From NCBI GenBank assembly GCA_020205615.1, contig CM035166.1, forward strand, positions 90,263,043-90,327,042: a stretch of DNA of 64,000 nucleotides, read 5' to 3'. Positions 54,995 to 64,000 of this stretch are shown in pieces. Positions within the stretch are counted from its first letter, which is position 1, and every line of letters starts with the position of its first letter. The stretch comes from Panax quinquefolius. Lineage: Eukaryota; Streptophyta; Magnoliopsida; Apiales; Araliaceae. The translations under genes were made by a program, and so were the position numbers. Below the pieces are notes generated by a model. The model made no database searches. It saw only the letters and a list, made by a program, of their open reading frames with translations, and was not told the DNA's origin.

Positions 54995-57762
54995 TGTGAC
55001 GCCCCCAAAACAGGTATACATCACCCATCTTGAGTCGCCTAATACATGGTACAAAAGTCAAATACAACTTAATTATACAACAGTCGTGTAAAATATGACA
55101 AAACATAATCTCAGAGTTTTAATACACATATTGTCCTCTAGACAGTATACAAACTCAATGAAGTCCTCATTACATTTATTATCACACTATTTCATAGAAT
55201 AGTGAGGGCTACTAATGCTATCAACTCGGACCGTCACTCCATTCCCCGACTAGTCCCAGCTATATTCTCATTTCCTGAAGAGAACAGTGAAAGAAAGGGT
55301 GAGCTCAACTAGCCCAGTAAGAAATATTATGACTAAGATAATGCAGAATAAATTATCAATAGTCTTCAACAATGTTAAACTGATAAAATGCAATAGACAT
55401 CAAGTTTAACTGCAGTGGAATAAGCAATCCATTAGAAGAGTCAAGTAGAGCATGATATCTACTATCTTCTATGATTTAAAAAGTTTTCATCAATTTTTTA
55501 TTTGAGACTCGACTTAATAAATAAACCACATCATCTAATCATCCTTGTATTACGGGCCAAGGATATTCATTAAATCATCAACGGTCATGACTATACCGAA
55601 TAATCCCTGGTCATAATCATACCAAAAACTGTCCATCAATGCATTATAGGCCACTAAGGACTTTTACCACATCATTTATAACATTACAGGTCATGATTAT
55701 ACCGAATGATCCCTGGTCATAATCATACTAAGTCCATCTATTCACGTAAGTCAAAGATGACTTTCATTACAATATAAGCATGAGGATGATGACAATGACA
55801 TAATAATTCAATAAAACAAGTTCAAGAATAAATTTTAAAGATTTATAAGTTAATTTTAGAGTAAAATTCAAGAATGCTCAGAAGAATATTTCCATGAAAA
55901 GATCTTTGGATGAAGCCTTTAAATATCCGAGGATATTCTACTAATTTTATGGAGTATAGAAACCAAAACTTTAACCAACTGAGTATAATAGAATATATGA
56001 AACTGCAAAATGGATCTTCACCCGCCATGCGGTAATCCACGTACAGAGATCATTTCCACAATTTAATAAGGAATGAATACAAAGGATCATTCACCATGCA
56101 TGTGTTAATCCACATAGACAGGTTATTCCAACAAAATAATAAAGAATGGAATAACAAAAGGATTCACCATGCGTTCGATAGACTGCAAAGACAGGTTATT
56201 CCCAACAGAATAATAAATAATATTGGAACCAGGTCCGGCATAAACGCACAGACAGGATATTCTGACAAAATAATAAATAATGGAACCAGTCCCAGATAAG
56301 CGCTGATGTATACGATATTATTCGAGAATAATAAAGAACGGAATATTAGAAGAATTTCACCATGTATGCGGTACTTCATATAAACAAGCTATTCCAACAT
56401 AATAATAAGAATGGAATACCAGAAGTTCTCTTCATGAATACGAAAGAAATAATACCCCTTACCTTAGAAGAAACTGGATATTGGAAAGGTGAAGTAACAG
56501 AATACTTTTCTTCTTTCTCTCTATAGTTTCTCTCTCTAGAGTTTCAGTGAATTCGTAAGAAATAATGAAGGAATGAGCTTCTATTTATAGAAGAACTGAA
56601 AGTGGCTCTTGGTCTTAACGAAGGGTCAAAATGACTCTTGGTAATATTGAAGAGACAAGTACTATTTCATGAAAGGGCAAATAACTCTTGAAAAATCTTG
56701 AAGGGCAAATAACTCTTAGAAAACTGAAGGGACAAATAACTCTTGGAAAACTGAAGGGACAAGTTACTATTAAAACTTTAAATCAACGATCCATATTGAT
56801 TTACTATTATAATTTCAACAAATGGTCTGAAAAATTAGCACATCTCCTCATGGAATAATATTGTACCCAAAAATGATTTGGACCGAAAAGAAATATATTT
56901 TTTGGGTGAATAGTACCCCGTAAATAGTAACTCGTGAATAGTAACTCATGAATAGTACTCCGACACAAAAAGTGCCCCAAATACCCGATTGAACAATATA
57001 CCCTCCAGACATCAATTATTAACGAAACAAATGTCAATTTCCACTAACACAAATAATTTCAACAATGGAACTATAAAATTCTTCTTTCATCAACACGAAC
57101 TTATTCATCATTAATATTATAACTCACAATATTTAACAACTAGGTTGTTCCCAGGAAAGAGGGGGCTTTCCAATAAGGATTTCTCCTATTAGGTAGCATG
57201 ATTAGGTGACCAAACCTCTCCTTGACAGAACTTCTAGACATTGTAAATATTGCAATTTCATAATATGAATAACTTTGTAGTCTTAATTATTGATTTAATA
57301 ATATAACATATTATGCAGATGATACTATGACAATAATCGAATCAATAATATGAGAGATATGATGCAACAATTACTGTAGCAATAATTGAGTATTACTGAG
57401 TGACTTCTCACGTAAGCATCAATAACCAATATCGTGTGCTACTATGCAACAACGCGTATTACTATACTTTTACTATCGGGTAGTTCAATAATTTTAACGG
57501 TAACACTTCCGCCGTTATTTTTATAAAAAGATAATTCTGTCATTTTCTTACTACGACAATACTTCCATTTTGGGGTCCACCAATGATTGTGCCGTCGTAC
57601 GAATATTCCCCGACCAATCGAATATTATATAACCACTTGTTTACTTTGCAAAATTTGTAAATATTACCCACAACTATAACATTATATTATATCCACACCA
57701 TAATATTCAAAAATATATTTCAAGAGAAATTAATCTTTATTCATAAAAGTTGGGGTCTTACA
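54995..57762 (-). mobile_element. G 5' LTR of unit P2, full length (2.77 kb)
   Basis: TGTGACGCCCCCAAAACAGG to GGGGTCTTACA. Nearly identical to 39713-42478, including the 46-bp deletion (at about 55855). Contains 61-bp repeats (56200-56345), TATA (56581-56589) and 27-bp repeats (56660-56762). Confidence 0.85.
56581..56589 (-). promoter_or_regulatory. Candidate TATA box of G 5' LTR, unit P2
   Basis: CTATTTATA, read as TATAAATAG on the minus strand, same context as the P1 LTR. Confidence 0.55.
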
Positions 57763-58237
57763 CTAGTCATCTGCATCAAAATCCTAGAGTTCAGTCATCT
57801 GAGTATTGAAGCCTTGGCAACGTCTTAATACAAAGACTGACATTCAAACGTTGGGTATTGAAAGCATTGATGCAGAAGGACAACTCCTGATGTTCTGATC
57901 GAGAAATCAGGAAGAAGAAATAAAGGTGACTACCAGCCTGACACGTTAAAGTGACATTTCTGATGAGGTAGGTGAAATAATAGACTGCAGTGTCAGAAAA
58001 GTGAAGAAAGGGCTGTCATGTCACATTTGCATTCTGCACCAAATAACTCGAGATCTGCGAATCAATTTAAATAGCTTCGAACGGCTATAATCCAATGCAT
58101 GGGAAGCTTATGAATGGCTATTTAACAGGTGAAGCTTAAAAGAAGAAGGTGTTGGTTCTTGTTAGATTGTTGACTCTTTGATTTCTATAGAGCCAAATCA
58201 GAATAAGTCTCAGTGGCAGTGAGACTACGAAAGTAGA
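57763..58237 (+). mobile_element. D-like LTR fragment, inverted (array unit P2)
   Basis: Clean copy of the spacer piece, matching 20832-21300 closely. It reads across CTGCAG and CTGATG sites that are garbled at 42479-42955. Confidence 0.7.
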
Positions 58238-58881
58238 TGTGAGACCCCAAATTTTATGAATAAAGATTTAAATTTCTTGAAATATTTTTTTTAAATATTA
58301 TGGTGTGGATTTGATATAATGTTATAGTTGTGGGTAATATTTATAAATTTTGCAAAGTATGCAAGTTGTTATAAAATATTCGTTTGGTGGGGAATATTAT
58401 TTTTGTCGAAGAAATATCGTGCGATTTACCAGCACAATCATTGGTGGACCCATAACTAAGTATTGTCGTAGTTAGAAAAACGATGTAATTATCTTTTATA
58501 AAAATAACTTGAGTTAACGGATAATCGTTAAAATTGTTGAACAACCCGATAGTAAAAGTCACAAAGAATACGTGTGTGGTTGCGATAGTAGCACGCGTGA
58601 TTGATTATTGATGCTTACGTAAGAAGTCACTCAGTTATACTCAATTATTGCTACAGTAATTGATGCATCATATCTCTCATATTATTGATTCAATTATTGT
58701 CACAGTATCATCTATATAATATGTTATATTATTAAATCAATAATTGAGACGACAAAGTTATTCATATTATTATTTGCAATATTGACAATGCCAAGAAGTT
58801 CTGTCAAGGAGAGGTTTAGTCACCTAATTACGCGCCAATAAGGAGAAATCCTTATCGGAAAGCCCCCTCTTTCTTGGGAAC
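58238..58881 (+). mobile_element. Inverted copy of G LTR terminus (array unit P2)
   Basis: Diverged reverse complement of 57147-57762, from TGTGAGACCCC to TCTTTCTTGGGAAC. Forms the right arm of a long inverted repeat with a spacer of about 475 bp. Confidence 0.75.
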
Positions 58882-60565
58882 TGTAACGACCGAGAAATTC
58901 GGATCTTATTGAAAAATGATTTTATTAAATTGAATAATAATAAAATCATATTCCATGTGTTATCAAGATGGTTGTCATTGTATAACCTATTGATGTTAGA
59001 ATGTCGTAGTATTTGAGCTACGTGGATGAATTAAATTGTTTGAATTTCCAAGACAAAAATAAAAGTTTTCCGAGAAATTTTTCGAAAAACTATATTCATT
59101 GGTATTTGCTGGGATATAATTTTTGAGTTTTAGAAATACACAATGATGGAATAACAAGGTAAGATGGATTATGTAATAAAAATCTAGTTATGGAAAATGT
59201 AATAATTAAACATGGACTTAAATTATAAATGTTAAGGAAGGCGAAATAGTATTGAATAAGTAATAATGTATGATACTTTGGTATTTATGCGGAGTAATGA
59301 AAATGAGTATAATACTAAGTATTATACGAGTTTATAGGAAGGATGAAATACTAGTATATAAATTCTATATGAATTAGAATACGAAAATATTACATCACCA
59401 ATATGTATTAAGAAATGTTAATGGACTTGGAAGATTGGTTAACAATTATAAACAAGTCCAAGTGAATTAAAGGGAGAGGCCCAATCCTTAATGAATGAAC
59501 AAACTAGTGTTTATTAATGCAAAGCCCAAAGGTTGAATTAATGCAAGCCCAAGCTAGAATCCATGAGTTGTATGACCCATGGGGCAAACCATATTAATAT
59601 GGTTATTGTGGTGACCAAGTTAATGTGGAGACCAAGTTAGTGTGGTGACCAAGACTAAGGAGTAATGCCCAAGACTTATGAGTGGTGGTCAAACAAAGGG
59701 TAGGATTTGTGCTAAACAAGTAATGAATAATAAGGAGGTGGCTTAAGGAGGTGGGATGATTTAATGACCAAACTACCCTAGCTTTAAAAAAGTTCTATAA
59801 ATAGAGAAGGCTTACAAGCCATTTGTTAGTTGTTCAAATAATCCAACAAATTTAAAGTGCTTAAGTGTTAGAGAGAATAAGCTACCAATAAGTCATTCCA
59901 TAAGTAAGAAGAAGAAGCAAGCTACCTTATCAAGACTACATAAAAGTAAGACTTCTTCTCTATTATCTTCTCTCTCTACCATGATAGGTTGATAAAAAAG
60001 AGGGATTAAGAAACATGAATGATAAGAAGTAAGAAGAATGAATAAGTCATGAACTTAAGCCATATAAGTTGGCAATAAGTCATTTGAACTTATAAAAGTT
60101 ATAAACTTATTATAAGTTAACCTTGAATGTTAAGTATGAAAATATGAATTTGTAATGAGTTTATTAAGAGAAGTAATAAGGATGAAAAAGGACTTGTATG
60201 ATCCTATGAATCATAAGTAAAGTTATATGTGAAGAACATATAAAGTATGATGATTAAGAAACTTTAATTGTTATAAGTCATGAATAATCAAATCTTAAGT
60301 AGTTTAAAATTTGACAAGTTATAAGCTCATGAAGAATAAGTCAAAATCCAACAATGAATATAAGTTGTTGTATTAAGTATGTTAAGATGTTCACATGATG
60401 AATGAAGTTCATTTGTAATGTTGAACAAATCATAAGAATGAAGATTCGCCGGAATTTGCACGATTGGACGATAATCGTCGAATTCGTAAAATTCTCGGAA
60501 TAGAAGTCAAATTTTGTGTTTGATCACGGAACCATGGTTTTCCAATAGAGACAAGTCATATTTGG
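58882..60565 (+). mobile_element. LTR X fragment (array unit P2)
   Basis: Clean start TGTAACGACCGAGAAATTCGG at 58882, TATA at 59796-59804, and a sharp join to the G 3' LTR at 60566. This copy best supports reading X as an LTR with a TG terminus. Confidence 0.6.
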
Positions 60566-61221
60566 CATGACTATACCAAATAATCCCTGGTCATAATCAT
60601 ACCAAAAACTGTCCATCAATGCATTATAGGCCACTGAGGACTTTTACCACATCATTTATAACATTACAGGTCATGATTATACCGAATGATCCCTGGTCAT
60701 AATCATAGTAAGTCCATCTATGCACGTAAGCCAAAGATGACTTTCATTACAATATAAGCATGAGGATGATGACAATGACATAATAATTCAATAAAATAAG
60801 TTCAAGAATAATTTTTAAAGATTTATAAGTTAATTTATCCTGAACTCAATAACGTCCAAATTGTCAACATGATACTGCTTTTTAGAGTAAAATTCAAGAA
60901 TGCTCAGAAGAATATTTCCATGAAAAGATACTGGATGAAGCGCAAATATCCATAATATTCTACTAATTTCGTAGAGTATAGAAACCAAAATTTAACCAAC
61001 TAAGTATAATAGAATATATGAAACTGCAAAATGGATCTTCACCCACCATGCGGTAATCCACGTATAGAGATCATTTCCACAATTTAATAAGGAATGAATA
61101 CAAAGGATCATTCACCATGCATGTGGTAATCCACATAGACAGGTTATTCCAACAAAATAATAAAGAATGGAATAGCAAAAGGATTCACCATGCGTTCGAT
61201 AGACTTCAAAGACAGGTTATT

Positions 61222-61440
61222 CCCAACAGAATAATAAATAATGGAACCAGGTCCGGCATAAACGCACAGACAGGATATTCTGACAGAATAATAAATAATG
61301 GAACTACGTCCGGCATAAACGCACAAACAGGATATTCCGACAGAATAATAAATAATGGAACCAGGTCCGGTGTAAACGCACAGACATGATATTCTGACAG
61401 AATAATAAAGAATAGAATATTAGAAAAATTTCACCATGTA
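61222..61440. repeat. 61-bp tandem repeats in G LTR
   Basis: Units built on CAGAATAATAAATAATGGAA, then CCAGGTCCGGCATAAACGCA and ACAGGATATTC, about 3.5 copies here. Copy number varies between LTRs: about 3.5 at 45930-46135, about 2.5 at 24258-24415, 40910-41075 and 56200-56345, about 3 at 19225-19430. Confidence 0.75.
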
Positions 61441-61740
61441 TGCGGTGCTTAAGATAAACAAAGTTTTTCAACATAATAATAAGAATGGAATAACATAAGT
61501 TCTCTTCATGAATACGAAAGAAATAATACCCCTTACCTTAGAAGAAACTTGATATTGGAAAAGTGAAGTAGCAAAATACTTTTCTTCTGTCTCTCTATAG
61601 TTTCTCTCTCAGAGTTTCGATTGAATTAAAGAAATAATGAAGGAATGAGCTTCTATTTATAGAAGAACTGAAAGTGGCTCTTGGTCTTAACGAAGGGTCA
61701 AAATGACTCTTGGTAATATTGAAGAGACAACTACTATTTA

Positions 61741-61860
61741 CGAATGAGCAATTAACTCTTGAAATATCGAAGGGGCAAATAACTCTTGAAACACCGAATG
61801 GGCAAATAACTCTTGGAAAACTGAAGGGACAAATAACTCTTGGAAAACTGAAGGGACAAG
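61741..61860. repeat. 27-bp tandem repeats in G LTR
   Basis: Three to five units of GGGCAAATAACTCTTGGAAA plus ACTGAAG, ending in a diverged GGACAAGTTACTATT. Because 27 is a multiple of three, the array stays open in one plus-strand frame as a repeated GQITL-type peptide; this is a side effect and not a gene. Also at 19763-19858, 24729-24845, 41384-41475, 46459-46572 and 56660-56762. Confidence 0.75.
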
Positions 61861-62850
61861 TTACTATTAAAACTTTAAATCAACGATCCATATTGATTTA
61901 CTATTATAATTTCAACCAACGGTCTGAAAAATTAGCACATCTCCTCATGGAATAATATTGTACCTAAAAATGATTTGGATCGAAAAGAAATATATTTTTC
62001 GGGTGAATAGTACCCCGTGAATAGTAACTCGTGAATAGTAATTTGACACGAAAAGTGCCCCGAATACTCGATTGAACAATATAACCTCCAGACATCAATT
62101 ATTATCGAAACAAATGTCGATTTCCACTAACACAAATAATTTCAACACAATGGAACTATAAAATTCATCTTTAATCCACACAAACTTATTCATCATTAAT
62201 ATTATAACTCACAATAATTAACAACCAGGTCGTTCTCAGAAAAGAGGGGGCTTTCTAATAAGGATTTCTCCCTATTGGCGCGCAATTAGGTGACCAAACC
62301 TCTCCTTGACAGAACTTCTAGATATTGTAAATATTGCAATTTAATAATATGATTAACTTTGTCGTCTCAATTATTGATTTAATAATATAACATATTATGC
62401 AGATGATACTGTGATAATAATCGAATCAATAATATGAGAGATATGATCGTTGAATTATCTTGTAGCAATAATTGAGTATTCTTGAGTGACTTCTCACATA
62501 AGCATTAATAACCAATCTTGTGTGCTCTTATGCGACCATGCGTATTACGGTACTTTTACTACACAGGGTAGTTCAAGCAGCTTTTAACGGTAACACTTTA
62601 GCAGATTATTTTTATAAAAGATAATTACATCGTTTTTTTACTACGATAATACTTCCGTTGTGGGGTCCACCAATGATTGTGCCATCGTACGAATATTCCC
62701 TGACCAATCGAATATTATATAACCACTTACTTACTTTGCAAAATTTGTAAATATTACCCAACTATAACATTATATTATATCCACACTATAATATTCAAAA
62801 ATATATTTCGAGAGAAATTAATCTTTATTCATAAAAGTTGGGGTCTTACA

Positions 62851-64000
62851 ACCTCCCCTTCTTATGAAATTTCTTCCTCGAAATTAGGGTGCTTACCTGG
62901 TATCTCGAAGAGGTGAGGATATATTGACTTCATCTAAGATTCTAACTCCCATGTCATTTCTTTCACATCGTGGTTTCTCCACAAAACTTTAACTTGAGGT
63001 ATAATCTTGGAGCGTAGAATATGATCCTTCTTATCCAAGATTTTAACAGGTAACTCTTCATACGTTAAATCTTCCTCTATCTAAATGCGGTTCTAATTCA
63101 ATAATGTGGTTCGGGTCTTTCACATATTTACGTAGCATAGATATATGAAAAAACGTTATGAACGCTTGAGACATACTTGGCGGTAAAGAAGCGAGTCTAT
63201 AGGCCCTGATTCCTACTCGTTCGAGGATTATAAATGGGCCAATGAATCGAGGATTGAGCTTTCCTCTCTTACCAAATCTCGTAACTCCTATTCATGGAGC
63301 AACACGTAACAACACATGATCTCCAATATCGAATTCCACGCCCTTTCGATGAAGATCAGCATAACTCTTTTGTCGATCTTGTGAGGTTTTTATACGTTGC
63401 CGGATCGTTTGAATCTTTTCTATAGTCATACGTACCAAATTCGGTCCCAACAACGTTGCTTCACCCACCTCATCCCAGCATACTAGCGAATGACACTTTC
63501 TTCAATACAACGCCTCAAATGGAGCTATGCCAATACTTGCTTGATAACTATTGTTGTAGGAAAACTCCACCAATGGTAAGAACTTGTCCCAACTTCCCTT
63601 GAAGTTAAGGACACGGAGTCTTAATAAATCTTCAAGAGTTTGAATAGTCCTCTCGATTGTTAAATCGTGCGAGGATGATATCTTAGAACTAAATCATAAA
63701 TTCATGCCCATAGCTTTTTGCAAACTAACCCAAAATCTTGAAGTAAATCTTGGGTCTCGATCAGAAACTATGGATATTGGCATACCATGCAATCTTACAA
63801 TCTCGTTTATATACATACTAGCAAGACGTTCAAGTGTATAAGTTTCTCGATCGGAAGAAATGAGCGGACTTGGTCAATCTATCAACAATGACCCAAATTG
63901 CATCTATGCCTTGAGAAACCTTGGGAAGACCTAAAGAATAAAATCCATGGTAATTTGCTCCCACTTCCATTACGTAATTTTAAGTGGTTCTGATGGACCT
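62851..64000 (-). pseudogene. G pol 3' part, array unit P3, cut by window edge
   Basis: Polypurine tract at 62851, then chromodomain-like tail (about 62862-63210, frame-shifted), integrase C-terminal part, the shared TGA at 63294-63292, the shared TGA before the integrase Glu at 63696-63694, and the integrase core to the window end. Aligns with 34974-36130. Garbling at CTG sites (for example CTAAATGCGGTTC for CTCGTCTGGTTC) breaks the tail frame. Confidence 0.75.

Larger units (their letters stand above)
60566..62850 (-). mobile_element. G 3' LTR of unit P3, 5'-truncated
   Basis: 2.29 kb; same join and same 46-bp segment (about 60835-60885) as P2's 3' LTR. Has the longest clean 61-bp array (61222-61440) and 27-bp repeats (61741-61860). 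Ends GGGGTCTTACA beside the polypurine tract at 62851. Confidence 0.8.

Noticed and set aside
61222..61440. Regular repeats with alternating conserved and variable parts, like a CRISPR array
   Set aside because: Units are contiguous with related sequence throughout, in a plant LTR; no spacers and no cas genes.
61710..61955. Repeated GQITL peptide that looks like a short repeat protein (also at 19731, 24698, 41362)
   Set aside because: Produced by a 27-bp tandem repeat within the LTR; no conserved start and no coding outside the repeat.
20832..64000. Centromeric satellite array
   Set aside because: The 12.5-kb period consists of identifiable retroelement parts; no short satellite monomer is present. 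Proximity to a centromere cannot be judged from this window.

Overview
This 64 kb window looks like intergenic heterochromatin from a flowering plant, probably a eudicot. It is AT-rich and I find no host gene, tRNA or rRNA. Nearly every base can be assigned to LTR retrotransposons, nested in one another and then duplicated. The plant assignment rests on initiator-Met tRNA primer sites, chromovirus-type Ty3/gypsy polyproteins, Ty1/copia remnants and a Sirevirus-like element with an extra 3' ORF. All coding elements lie on the minus strand and all are dead. Names used below: D = Sirevirus-like Ty1/copia derivative, G = Ty3/gypsy chromovirus, K = Ty1/copia insertion, S = solo LTR related to G, X = an unassigned LTR facing the plus strand.

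Layout. 1-11468: element D, read right to left as 5' LTR (8540-11468, cut short), primer site, about 3 kb of mostly non-coding interior, a long broken env-position ORF (5433-2459), polypurine tracts and 3' LTR (2228-1). 11469-12080: a piece of G LTR fused to the cut D LTR. 12103-18863: a direct tandem duplication of 5291-12080. 18252-64000: a tandem array with a period of about 12.5 kb once later insertions are removed. Each unit, left to right, is: G 3' LTR lacking its first 600 bp, G internal region (chromodomain, integrase, RNase H, RT, protease, gag on the minus strand), complete 5' LTR of 2.77 kb, a fragment of D-like LTR, an inverted copy of the last 0.64 kb of the G LTR, and LTR X. The array shows the end of unit P0 (18252-23603), P1 (23604-45273), P2 (45274-60565) and the start of P3 (60566-64000).

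Two later insertions mark single units. Copia element K (25481-34612) sits in the P1 3' LTR. Solo LTR S (51715-54403) sits in the P2 gag gene with a perfect 5-bp target duplication. Disabling changes shared by the G copies (stops in gag, integrase and the C-terminal region, and an Asn in place of the RT motif A Asp) show that the array grew by DNA-level duplication of an already dead element, not by new transposition.

The most notable observations are the tandem array of a nested block, a long inverted repeat in each array unit that could yield dsRNA, a Sirevirus-like element whose repeated polypurine tracts are also codons of its terminal ORF, and a systematic exchange of CTG/CAG for CG-containing strings between copies. 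The last may be a base-calling artefact at methylated CHG sites, so small frameshifts here should be read with caution.
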